Assembly: GCA_964023205.1 (NCBI GenBank)
Contig: OZ026840.1
Coordinates: 31,474,199 to 31,538,198 of the forward strand
Origin: Lutraria lutraria
Taxonomy: Eukaryota; Mollusca; Bivalvia; Venerida; Mactridae
Reading direction: 5' to 3'
DNA: 64,000 bases
Shown here: positions 1 to 11,520 of the stretch, piece after piece
Layout of the letters: every line of letters begins with the position of its first letter
How positions within the stretch are numbered: the first letter of the stretch is position 1
The notes under the pieces: generated by a model
The model's input: only the letters and a program-made list of their open reading frames with translations
Told to the model about the DNA's origin: nothing
Databases searched by the model: none
Program-made: the position numbers and the translations under genes

Positions 1-420
1 ATTGGTTCTTGAAAATACTCTTCTAGGGATAGAGTTCTGAGTAAAGCTGACCCTGAAACTTTTGTAATGGGTTCGGCACCTTAGTTCATCAACTTGAAGA
101 TTCTATCATTATTAAGCATGTTCAAATAATGCAAGACATTTTCATATTTAGACATTTTTTTATCAGAAACCTAACAATTAACAATAGTGTGACCTAATTC
201 GACTGCTAGCGCTTTGCATCATGGGATAAAATGGCATCCGCGAATCTATGACAGTAGAAACAAAATGGCGGCCTCTATACAGTATAATAATAAAGGGGCC
301 TAATGTAGTATTTCGAGGAAGTGATTTAAACTGTGCGTGGTCAAAATTTGAAGGAAATAGATTTGTTTTGCCAGGTTATTAAAAAATTTGGTTAAAAAAT
401 TAGATTTTATGATGTAACAG
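1..420. other. Upstream AT-rich non-coding stretch
   Basis: No long open frame and no repeat recognised. It precedes the transposase-like frame that opens at 418. It contains two ATGG-type motifs (near 229 and 262). The sequence TGATGTAACAG ending at 420 could be a splice acceptor for an exon starting at 421; this is only a guess from position. Confidence 0.4.
262..273 (+). promoter_or_regulatory. YY1-like motif AAAATGGCGGCC
   Basis: The 12-mer AAAATGGCGGCC matches the core of the YY1 binding consensus known from animal promoters. An identical 12-mer lies at 5763-5774, on the other side of the transposase-like locus. Function is not shown by the sequence. Confidence 0.25.
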
Positions 421-908
421 TTCGATCATTTCTTATATCCGCGAATCATCAGTAGACGAGGATATGATTATTTCGATCAGTATATGTATGAAGACAAAAA
501 AATACAAGTAAGAATACATTGCCATGACAAAAATGCAAGTGTCAACAAATTCATCAAAACAGAACGGAGTGGAACAACATCAACAAACGACACTTGGCAC
601 GGAACAAAAAACCTCACAAAACAAGTCAAGATTGTCTGTTCAGGTCCAAAATATAAAGAAGGATCAACTTGGCACCAGCAGTTATCAGACAAAGCTGCTA
701 GCATTAAAACACATGTCTACTGGGCCATGAAAAACTGTGGTGGTATAGAAGAGAAGCTACGATCTAGTATACTAAATATTGTTGAACATTATAAAGACAA
801 CCACAAGAATTGTCATGAAATGTCCAGGTGTAAGACAGACACAAATTATGAAAGCAGTAAAATTATTATTACAGACCCAAAAGCTGAAAAATTATTGACA
901 GAAGTTCT

Positions 909-3900
909 CGGCTAAAACAAGATCAGATAGGGAAAGTTTGTTTCACTTTTGGTCAAATTTCAAGTGTAAGGAATCACAGAATAGGCATTTTCTTTACATA
1001 GCTTCATATCTTGGGCACTTAGTTCTAGAAGGTTTTCGTTGAAGTCTTTGTCATAAAAAAGTTATAGCCTTTAAATCATTCCAAGGTAGTTGATCTACGG
1101 ACACTACCAGCTAAAACATGACATTGCAGTATTTTTTAAATTATTGGTATAGAACAATGTTTATACAAAACAGAGTGTTGCACAAGCATTGCTGCATGTG
1201 GAAACCACAATATTTTTTTTACACAACTGATTTCTTTGATTCTAGGGCAAAAGAAACAAGGCGCTATGAAATTGCTTAAAGTGATCGAACATTCAACATT
1301 TCATTTTTCAAGGAATAGAACTTTCAGAAACAAATGAACCTCTTATATGTATCAAATGATTTCCAATGTAAACAAAAAAGTAGCTTAAAAGTGTATATGT
1401 CTTCAAATTTTGTGAAAAAGTAAGTTAAGTCTCACGTGTACAATAGTTTCTACGGACACTACAATACATGTGACAAATGAAAATGAATAATTTTTAAGTG
1501 AAGACTGTGATGTTCTTCCTTATCAAGTATTTCTGATACAATGTAGGTCCTTAAGGATGTGGGAAAAATACTATGACTTTAAATCTTACAGATTTGTCTT
1601 ATAATTATAATGAAAAAGTGAGTTTTTATGGCAATTTACAAATTATATACAATATTTTATGCTAATCTAGGCCAAAAATAACTACATAAATATGTTTTGA
1701 TACAGATGGTCAGTTCTGTTGGATGAAAACTATATTTGAAACAACAAATTATAACATTCAAAACACTATAAAAACTGTAGCAACATTCAAATGAAGAGTG
1801 TTTATATTTTCTACGGACACTACTGAATAGACTGTAGTACAAAACAGCACTCTTGTGCTAAACTGTTTGTGTTTCTTTGGAAGAATGTTGTTTTTTATCA
1901 CCATTTACTAAAACAATTTGACAAAAATACAGTTCTCTCTTATTTTATTCTTTTAAAAAATAGTTATTAATAGTAGCGAAACTTTAGAAAACTAAAGTGC
2001 TATGTTATTTCCTGATGTTAAATCTTAGCAACCCTAAAAAGAATGACATTTTCATACCTTAATAATGAAAGTACTTGTTTTAAAAACTAGAATATAATAA
2101 TGAAAACAGTTTTAACATCATTAATGCTAAAAAACAGAAAAACTGCAAAAGATATGCAAAGACAGTATGAATTATGACAAAGACAAGCAAATTTATAATG
2201 TATACTTTAATAATTATCTTAAACTTTTTAAGTCTTAATTATTATTAAAAAAAAAATTGAACATTTATTCTGGAACTATCATGCTCCTTTAGATCTTATT
2301 AAGAATTTAAACAGTTAAGTTTTGTTTTATATTTTTTTCATTAATATTACTTACAAGTTTATTTCACATCTATTTTAATGAGACTTAATTTATGTGATTT
2401 TTTTTGTATCATAATTTGCATATAATGATATACAATTATAAAACATATTCAAATATTACAAGACAAATGTATTAGTACATAATTATGTCCTTGTTATAGA
2501 AAAACTTGTCTTCTGTCAAACTTTACACAGTCTTTGCATACATGTCTATTGTCTGTATAGCACTTTACAATTCCAGTAATAAGACTTAAAAAGGTCACTT
2601 TACTACAAAAAATGTATATACATGTATAATACATCATAAATTTCATATTGGGTTATTTGATGTATACTTCAAGTTTTCTGTACGTTTTGGAACGTCAATA
2701 AAAATGTATAAACATTACACCGAATGGCATCAGAAGCAATAGATGCTGTGCAGTAATTTGTCAGTTAATACATAAATGCACATTATTATCATGGACATCA
2801 TTTAATGTAATGTCATTTTTAAGTGTTAAATTATGTTTTGATTATCTTACTTTATAATTTTGCTAATATAATATAAAGAGTTCACGTAATATTACTCAAA
2901 TGTGGTTATGTGATATGAGTATTTCATGAAAATATATTTTATACATCTTTAAATGCAATATCAGTATGTTACAAAATATTGGTTCTGTATGTCTATGTTT
3001 TTATGTGTTTTTGTTTTGTTAGCACGCCTCGCAAGATATTTTTATTGAAAATGAAATGTTACTTATATAATCAACATATAGTATATTCTTTGTAAAATAA
3101 TGTTTTGTGTTATTTTGTCATCATTAATACTAAATTTTTATGTACATACATGCATATTATGCCCTCATTTGGCGCTTTTATAGTCTACATAAAATGGTTT
3201 AAAGGTAGTTATATGTTATAAATATTTAATACATTTCATATTTAATCATTAAATGTATCAAAGTGATACAGAACAGTTGTCTTTATACATCTTTGATATT
3301 ACAAAAATTGCTTTTGCTTGTCTTTGAAATATTTTCACTATCTTTGAATGATCTTGTTATAATTGATTATATATGGTTTTGTTTAAGTATTGATAAATTT
3401 CTTGTTATATATATATATAGTTCAACTCACAAATTACTTTTACCGAAATGATGTGGTGTAATTTTATGGTATGATAAAATATCTAATATTCAATTTATAT
3501 TCAATTCATGAATACTGTATCTACTGATATTGCCTTTGTATGTCTATGTCTGAACATTGCGCTTTAAGAATCATAAACATATACATAAATGTATATCCCA
3601 GTGCTCTTCAATGCATGTCGCATATCAAATGACTGAATTTTAATTTGAACATGTTTTTTGATAAGCTCATTAGTGTTTTCTCATTTTCACCTTAAAAATA
3701 CATTGAATGCATATAGAACATGACTTTTACAGTTTATACATAGGTTTACAGCTAAAAGAAGACTGCATTTCACTATCTTCACTAGACTAGTGCTTTTGTA
3801 GTGTCCGTAGATCACAAAACCATTGCTCTTAAACATCCACAGAATATTTTAAGTTATCTTCTGTATTGAAATAAAAGGCATTGTTCAGTTTATGGAGTTG

Positions 3901-4909
3901 TAAGATAAAACTTTTGTCAAATTCTAATAATAATATCATGTGTTTTTCTCTCATTCTGTATGATCTTAGTAAAGTTACATATATACAGAACCATGTTCAC
4001 CTCTTTCATTCACACATTAGGCAAAAAATTCACAAATATTGATTAACATTGTTCTTATTTGGTTAAAAGTAATTAATTTAATGTAAAACCAGAGGCCTTT
4101 ATTATACATTCTTGAAATTATATGACATGAAAAACAGTGATCTACGGACACTACGTTCTACGGACAGACTTTAGCCACTTAAATAAAAAGTACTGCTGAA
4201 AGCCAAATGAAGAAGCAGTGCATTTCTTATTAAGTGCCACTCTCTGAATCAGAAAATAACAGAGTTATGTTGATTATCATTCTAGTACACCAACATGCAA
4301 GGTACAAAATATGTGATCTACGGACACTACGAAATAGTGTGTTTATAAAATGATGAGTAAATTACTAAAGAAGACTACTAATTAATATTTGTTGTATCTG
4401 GTACAGAGATATATGGTTACAGTTTCAATAAATTGTCAAAGATATGTTTATTTATGAATGACAAAGTGCAAGACAGTGTAACAAAGACAATCCTTAAGAA
4501 AAACCAAAATGCATAACGACTCAAGCATTTTTTTATAAACTGCTTAAAATTACTGTGCTCATTTTGTTTATGTTTTATCTTAATTTTTCATTAGCTCATA
4601 TATGAAATTTAATGTTTCTTTTCTAAAAAGAAATATTCTAACACACATTTTTAAAATACGAATTCTTATAATTTAGTAATTTTAAAATGAAACGGCATAA
4701 CATGGAAAAAAGCCTACTTTTTAGAAGTATTTAGGATCATATTTTTGCTGTATGACATGGAAACATGTTAATGTAATACATTTTTGGAAAGCTTAAAGCA
4801 AGCTCTAAATGATGATAATAATTGTATTCCAGTTCCTCTAAGCAAGAAAATGTTTTAAGGGTATAACACAAGCTAAGTTTACTTTCCCTATCTGATCTTG
4901 TTTTAGCCG
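909..4909. mobile_element. 4,001-bp DNA transposon with 29-bp perfect TIRs
   Basis: The left end (909-937) starts CGGCTAAAACAAGATC and the right end (4881-4909) is its exact inverse over 29 bases. TTCT flanks both sides (905-908 and 4910-4913), giving a 4-bp target duplication; GTTCT is also possible if the outer base is excluded. It sits inside a coding frame. The interior is AT-rich with no frame above about 62 codons, so it looks non-autonomous. It contains six full copies of a 14-nt motif arranged in left and right clusters. TIR length and 4-bp duplication would fit several superfamilies (Chapaev, Sola, Academ); I cannot assign one. Confidence 0.88.
1094..4330. repeat. Dispersed 14-nt motif TCTACGGACACTAC (6 full copies)
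   Basis: Exact copies lie on the plus strand at 1094-1107, 1449-1462, 1810-1823, 4141-4154 and 4317-4330, and on the minus strand at 3798-3811. A partial copy (TCTACGGACAGA) starts at about 4157. All are within the 4-kb element, at roughly 180-915 bp from the left end and 580-1,110 bp from the right end. Repeated subterminal motifs of this sort are typical transposase-binding sites in hAT, P and similar elements; that role is inferred. Confidence 0.8.
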
Positions 4910-5235
4910 TTCTGAAAAACATTCAAATCTATAAAACAGCAAGTGATTACGTTCATTGCATGGATACATATTATGTAGAAAGTTTCAATAATGCATTGTT
5001 GCAATACCACGACAAACGAATAAACTTTTCTGAAAAAACATACAGGTTCAGAACAAACATTGCAACAATTGACTGGAATGAACATGTAAATAGAAAAGTG
5101 ACATCAGAGAAAAATATATCTGATCCTTTGGCTTCAAGGAGGAAGGTTAAATCAAAAGTTCTGAAACGGAAAACTTACAACTGGTGGTCTGAAATATGGT
5201 TAAATTTTGTTGACTGTCTGAGAGAAGTGCAGTAA

Positions 5236-6400
5236 AACTGAGGATAAAGGTACAATGTAGTGTTTATTTTTTGTAAAAACCCATCGTCTGCTTCAGCTAT
5301 TTATAATTTCAGTACACTTAGTCAGCATTCGCTGAATGTCTATCACTGATAAAACAGTGTACCGAGAGAGTTAATTTGCATCAGAGAGAGTTAATTTGCA
5401 TCCGATAGTCTGATCGGATGTTGCTCCTTTAACAAAGTATTAACTGACAAACTAAATTAATAAGGGCCTGACTAAATACAGTCAAACCTGCCGTGCTTTC
5501 AATATGCATGTCGATCGTAACTACTCGGGTATTTCCGCAACTGAGAAATACGCCTCGTACATAAGTGTAGGGTTACAAATTTTGGTTATTTGGTGTCCGC
5601 GATAACTAGACTTTTTCAATGCTAGGTATTCGTTTTCGTAGTGTTTATCGTTTGTATTGATAAAATGGGCATCGTGTTCCCATGGAAAGAGAAACAGGTT
5701 GTTGCCATTGTTGAACTCCCAAGGTTAGCCATGGCGGAAAGTAGCCCGTGAAGTACTACAACAAAATGGCGGCCTGCCTGTTATGTCCTAGGCATTTTCC
5801 GATTGTATGTATGTAAGTGAGTAGCCCAATACATCAATTGAAATTGAGTGTGCCATGTACTACACGATCATTAAATAAAACTCACCTCAAAGCCATGAAT
5901 CGCAACATATTGCTGGCTGTCATTCTTGTTCTACTATGGTTGAACTGTTGATAATTTATCGCACATTAAATCTTCCAAGCATAGTCTTATGTTTGAAGTA
6001 TCTTGTGTTAGCCACATTGATTGAAGACTGTAGGCTACGCCTCTTTAATTTACATGTGACCTGTAACCACAAAATAATAAACTGTTATATAAAGTGAATC
6101 ACCTATATTAACATACCTACACATTTATTTCTCAAACAATAAGATCAAGGACACGAACTCAAACTTATAGTGCACACAGTAGCGTTTTTTTCCTTCTTTG
6201 TTTGGTACTGGTCAATGAAGGCACTGCTGTTGTTTGGAACTACAAAGCAGTCAAAAGTTGAATTTCTTGGTAAAGTATTGGGCTGATAATAATAAAGTGA
6301 CTCTATTTGTAAATAACTTACACATATACATGTAATTAATTTTGATTATACAACAAAAAACACAAATATACGAACTAGTATTATTATTTCATTTGTCTAT
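5236..6400. other. Non-coding stretch with dispersed repeat remnants
   Basis: No coding frame. At 5340-5402 an 18-nt string (AGAGAGTTAATTTGCATC) is tandemly doubled. At 5478-5496 the sequence TACAGTCAAACCTGCCGTG matches one terminus of the MITE family at 39036-39212. The segment about 5850-6110 resembles 12750-12990 (shared TCATTAAATAAA, CTTATGTTTGAAGT, CCTGTAAYCACA blocks), so it belongs to a diverged dispersed repeat that flanks the LINE on both sides. Confidence 0.5.
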
Positions 6401-7018
6401 GTTTGTAATAATCAGGTGAGTTTATTTGTAAATAATTTACACATACTTATAATAACAATACAGTAACTATATTTGTAAATAACGTAGACATGTAATAATA
6501 ATAATAAAATGACTCTATCTGTAAATAATGTACACATACACATGTAATAATAAGACTAGATCTATTCTTAAATAGCATACACATATAATAATAATAAAGT
6601 GTCTCTATTTTTAAATATCATACACATATAATAATAATAATAAAGTGTCTCTATTTTTAAATAACATACACATATAATAATAATAAAGTGTCTCTATTTT
6701 TAAATAACATACACATATAATAATAGTAAAGTGTCTCTATTCTTAAATAACATACACATATAATAATAATAAAGTGTATCTATTCTTAAATAACGTACAC
6801 ATATAATAATAATGAAGTGTCTCTATTGTTAAATAACATACACATATAATAATAATAAAGTGTATCTATTCTTAAATAACATACACATATAATAATAATA
6901 AAGCTACTCCATTCTTAAATAACGTACTCATATAAGTAATAATAAAGCTACTCCATTCTTAAATAACATACACATATAATAATAATAAAGCTACTCCATT
7001 CTTTAATAACGTACGCAT
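6400..7018. repeat. AT-rich minisatellite, ~43-46-bp unit
   Basis: About a dozen imperfect copies of a unit containing ACATACACATATAATAATAA followed by AAGTGTCTCTATTTTTAAATA. The last copies change to AAGCTACTCCATTCTTAAATA. The TAA count within the unit varies. It abuts the 5' side of the LINE. Confidence 0.85.
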
Positions 7019-7343
7019 ATATTCAGCAAAAAAAGAAACTTTACATTATTCATGTATTGATATTTCAATGCTCATTTAAGAAATAACCAAGGACAGACAT
7101 CGTGACATTTTAACTGTCCATCCTGTTGAAGAATTCCAGGGAAAACAACTCAGAATTACTGAACGGAAAGGGGAATAACTGATTTTTTAAAAACAGCATT
7201 ATGGGTATTCAAACTATCCGTTCACGGACTGTTGACTTTAATGTTGTAAGCATCAATACACATATTGTTGTAAAGAAAAAAAGTTTGATACTGAAAATAA
7301 CTAACCCTGATTAATGCAGTTTTGAGTCCAACTCGAAAACAAA

Positions 7344-8057
7344 ATGGTAGAAATAGAAAGCCAAAATGAGAAGCAAAATTTAAAACTAAGAACTGGTCTA
7401 AACGAGGTTAATGATCAACAACAGATAATGAAAACCGACATTGAGACAACCGATAAAAACATAGCTACATTACATGAGGCAACAGAGAATATGCAACTTG
7501 ACATTGAGCATATAAATGACATTGTTGTAAACCAAGGTCAGTCGCTGAATAAACTGACAGATGACGTCGAGAGATTGAACATCAAAAGTATTTCCAACAA
7601 TATGAGAATATTTGGACTTCCTATTGATCAAAACCAAAGTTATAATGAGCTGATAAAAACACTAATTAACAGTGTTCTGGAGGTTGCATGTCCAAACATT
7701 AAGTGGCATGGAGATGACATCAAGAGACTTAGAGTCGTTTCGACAAATGAACCATCACTAGTAATTGTTACATTTAGGTATGAAGATGATAAGTTTCATG
7801 TGTTCAAGGGACGGGATAACTTGAGGCAACACTCGATCCGAGTTGGAGATGATCTTACATACAATCAAAGACAGAAACTGAAATCGTTAAAACAATCTGA
7901 GGGGAAATCTGGTTACTTTTATAAAGGTAAACTTTTTGTTCGTGATAATGATGCTACAAAGGAAAGAGTAACTCTTCAGGCTACACGTAAACTTAATCCG
8001 ATTTTCGAAGAACAATCCTTGTTAGAGAACGATACAAGCGAACAAATTATGGATTAA
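7344..8057 (+). CDS. LINE ORF1 protein (nucleic-acid binding, coiled coil + RRM-like)
   Basis: 237 codons from ATG 7344; the in-frame stop TGA at 7323-7325 limits extension upstream. Residues about 1-85 are rich in E, K, Q, N and L with heptad-like spacing, so a coiled coil is likely (trimerisation in L1 ORF1p). Residues about 90-175 begin NNMRIFGLP and contain KRLRVV and SLVIVTFRY, matching the RRM region of Transposase_22-type proteins. Residues about 176-215 (IRVGDDLTYNQRQKLKSLK) match the C-terminal domain pattern. No zinc knuckle is seen. The expected role is to coat LINE RNA. It ends with TAA, then CAA, then TAG in the same frame as ORF2. Confidence 0.8.
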   Translation: MVEIESQNEKQNLKLRTGLNEVNDQQQIMKTDIETTDKNIATLHEATENMQLDIEHINDIVVNQGQSLNKLTDDVERLNIKSISNNMRIFGLPIDQNQSYNELIKTLINSVLEVACPNIKWHGDDIKRLRVVSTNEPSLVIVTFRYEDDKFHVFKGRDNLRQHSIRVGDDLTYNQRQKLKSLKQSEGKSGYFYKGKLFVRDNDATKERVTLQATRKLNPIFEEQSLLENDTSEQIMD

Positions 8058-8063
8058 CAATAG

Positions 8064-11000
8064 GGTTTAGGCCGATGCCACACAAATTATATCCAAACTT
8101 GCAACTTCGTCTGCTGGAACATTGATGGAGCTAAAGATAAACTTTCATTTAACAATGTACTGCAATATTTAAAACAATTTAATATAGTGTGTTTACTCGA
8201 AACTTGGGAACGGAGCTTTGAAAAACATGCAGACTGTCTAGAAAACTTCAAGTGTTATTATGTTAATGCATTCAAATATGACCTTAGAGGTAGAGCTATG
8301 GCTGGAATAGCAGTTTTTATACAAAATGCGCTGAATAAGTATATTGTTAACATTAAGTCTGATTGTAAATTCTGTCTTTTCTTCAAAGTAGATAAGATCT
8401 TGTTTCACTCTGATAGGGATATTTTATTATGTTTCTCATATTTGCCGCCAGAAAACTCACCGGCTTATAAAAATGAAATATTTAAGGGCATTGATCTACT
8501 TGAATATCACATAGATGAGCTACTTGTGAACATGAATAATGTTGATCTCATAGTTATGGGCGATTTAAATGCACGTACCAGTAATTGTCATGATAGTATT
8601 GACAATGATGTAAACTTACCCGACTTTATCAATTATAATGGTATAGTAGATAATACAGTTCCACCTAGAATCTCGTGTGACAGTATACTAAACAGGCCTG
8701 GAGAAAAACTTATTAATTTTTGTAAAACCTACCGTATGAACATAGTAAATGGACGTTGCGGTCATGATAAGGATAAGGGAAATTTTACATATATCGGTCC
8801 GAATGGTTGTAGTGTAATCGATTACATGATCGTTAGTAACTCATTATATAACATTGTAGCAGACTTTCTTGTTAGTGAAAGAACTGAATCTAGTCATTTA
8901 CCAATCCAGGCTAATCTGCTTTGTTTGACCAACATATATCATGAACGTATGACTGAAGGAACCAGTACGGAAGTAAAGTATTTTGATTTTAATGACCAGT
9001 CAGTTTGGTGTCTAAGAGAAACATTAACCAAAATTCTCGACTCGAAAAAACTTCAAGATATAATCCAATGTATTAAAAATCCTTATAACGGAATTAACAA
9101 TGTTTTATCATCAATCATGGAAGTAAAAGATGATGCAAAAAGTAGCTTTATTAAAACAAAAGTGAAGAAAACAAACTCTCAACCTCAATGGTTTGATACT
9201 GAGTGTTATGTAATGAAAAAATGCAAAGTTTGCAAATTACGTTCCTTTAGAAAAGATCGTACAAAAATAAATTTAGACCAATATTTGTCTGCAAAAAAGC
9301 AATTCAAAAATCTTTGCGAAGATAAGAAAAAATCATTCCATTCTAAACAACTTGATGATTTAGTGAGTAGTTCTGAAAATCCTAGATCCTTTTGGAAGAA
9401 AATTAAACAATTGTCTGAGCCAAACAAAGTTGGCAATAAAATTTCCATCGAAGAATGGAAGTCACATTTTGAAAACCTATTCTCTTGTGATAATGAAATT
9501 GAGACAGAAATAGATATAAATAATGAAGAAAACTTAACTGAAATACAGGATGAAATTTTTAATGGTGAAATTACCGAAGAAGAAATAGCATTAAGTATTC
9601 GTGCATTAAATGCATCTAAGTCCCCTGGCAATGACGGAATACCGCCAAATTTTTTTAAACACTCATACGATATACTAATGCCAGTATTAGTCAATCTTTT
9701 CAATAGATTACTTGATTCTGGTGAATTTCCTGAAAATTGGAGTAGTGCCATCATAATCCCAATACACAAAAAAGGAGATAAAAACATCCCATCTAATTAT
9801 AGGGGAATACACTATTAGACATTATGGGTAAAATCTACACTAGTATAATAAATAGACGATTATCATTCTATGCAAATATATTTAACAAGATAGACGAATC
9901 GCAGTCTGGATTTAGAGCTAATTACTCAACAGTTGATAATGCATTTATCCTGCAGTCTTTAATATCTAAAGCTCTTTCAAAAAAACGAGGAAAAATGTAT
10001 GTTGCATTTATAGATTTTAAAACCGCTTTCGACTCAGTCAATCGAAATAAACTTTGTTCTGTATTGAATAAAGCTGATATTAGAGGGAAACTGTTTAACT
10101 CTATTGTTGGTATGTACCAACATGTGAAATCATGCGTTCGTGCAAATAGCGAACTATCCGAATTCTTTGATTGTCCAACTGGACTTAAACAAGGTTGTAT
10201 GCTCTCACCTAAACTGTTTTCTTTATTTATATATGAACTTAGTACTATATTTGAAAATGATGAAAATGTTAAAGGCATACAAATTATGCCAAACGAAATT
10301 TCCATATGGTTATTAATGTTTGCTGATGACGTAGCTCTTATGGCGTATACAGTAAATGAACTACAGTATCAGTTAAACGCGCTACGTAAATTTTGTAATA
10401 ATAGTCTTATGACAGTCAATACTGCAAAAACTAAAGTAATGATATTCAAAAAGGGAAGCAAACGTGGGCGGCATGAATTGTTCTTTTATGGTGACAAACA
10501 ACTACTAATTGTTAATATGTTTACATATGTCGGTGTATCATTTACTTCAAGATTGTCCTTAAACATTATGTCTAGTGAGCTTGCTTTAAGGGCTAAACGT
10601 ACATTACTTACTTTGTTACATACACTCTACCAATATGGGCAGCTACCCTATAATGTATTTTTTAAGCTTTTTGACACCAAAATTTTACCTGTTATTTTAT
10701 ACGGATCAGAAATTTGGGGATTCCAATCTAGGGAAAGTAGTGAAATTGTCCTTCGATTAGCATGTAAAAGATTCATGTGTGTCAGCAAAACTTCAATGAA
10801 CTCTGTTGTCCTAGGCGATTGTGGACGTTACCCTATCCATATAGAATCAAAACGACGCTGCATTAAATATTGGTTAAAAATTTTAAGAATGCCAAACTCA
10901 AGATATGTCAAAAATGTTATAATATGCTTTTAAACTCATCCTGTGCAAAATATTTCAATTGGGCTAATGAAATAAAATCTCTACTGTGTACTAACGGCTT

Positions 11001-11520
11001 TAACTATGTTTGGTTGAACCAGGGAGTCTCCAACGAATCACTTTTTATTGAGACCTTCACACAACGATTGAAAGATAATTATCTCCAAATGTGGTATAGC
11101 AATCTAGAAACTTCTAATTCATGTTTAACATATAATCATATAAAAAGTAATTATGAAAAAGAATATTACCTTTCTGTTTTATTTGTAAGGAAATTCAGAC
11201 ATAGCTATGCACAATTAAGAGCGGGCTTGTCACATCTAGAGTCTGTACGAGCAAAATTTTGTACAACTATTATAAACACAAAGTGTAAAATGTGTTCCTT
11301 AAATCTCCTAGAAGATAGTTTACATTTTCTTTTAGTATGCCCTTTTTATTCTGATTTACGCTCCTTGTATATACCAAAGAAGTTTTACACTAAAACATCA
11401 ACTCATAAATTGCACATATTACTTTCGAGTAGAAATGACAGCATAATAAAAAATGTAGCATCCTTTATTTACTTTGCTTCATTACGTAAAAATGAGCTGA
11501 ATAATAAATGTAATTCTTGA
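8064..11520 (+). pseudogene. LINE ORF2: endonuclease + reverse transcriptase, two frameshifts
   Basis: The frame opens at 8064 right after TAG, with no ATG at its head. Endonuclease motifs: CWNIDGAKDKL, LLETW, MGDLNARTS, SVIDYMIVS, and SSHLPI where SDHxP is expected. RT motifs: SKSPGNDGIPPNFFK, PIHKKGD, SNYRGI, then in a second frame LDIMGKIYTS, FIDFKTAFDSVNR, GLKQGCMLSPKLFSLFI, FADDVALMA. The C-terminus in a third frame has CKMCSLNLLEDSLHFLLVC. Frameshift 1 lies at about 9806-9811, where ATACACTA would need one more A to keep RGI-x-LLDIMGK in frame. Frameshift 2 lies in the A-run 10910-10914 between RYVK and KCYNMLL. Both look like single-base losses. Reassembled length would be about 1,150 residues, normal for such ORF2 proteins. 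The product would nick target DNA and reverse-transcribe LINE RNA. Confidence 0.88.

Larger units (their letters stand above)
421..5235 (+). pseudogene. Transposase-like gene split by a 4.0-kb transposon
   Basis: The frame is open from 418 to 915 (first ATG at 484), then resumes at 4914 and ends at a TAA at 5233-5235. The left part carries HCHDKN and NDTWHGTKN (D at residue 36 counted from ATG 484). The right part carries YYVESFNNALL, KRINFS and DWNEHVNR. From memory of the family, D-x-WH-x-x-K followed by VE/LE-S/N and KR-x-x-F is the C-terminal half of an unclassified DDE transposase-like family in invertebrates and fish; the first catalytic D would lie upstream and is not seen. Removing 909-4909 and one TTCT rejoins both parts in frame without a stop, giving about 248 codons from ATG 484. 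It may itself be a transposon remnant or a domesticated copy. The fold assignment is inference; the interruption is directly visible. Confidence 0.7.

Noticed and set aside
9206..9787. 193-codon minus-strand frame
   Set aside because: Shadow of LINE ORF2, whose motifs are on the plus strand; same for 9922-10305.
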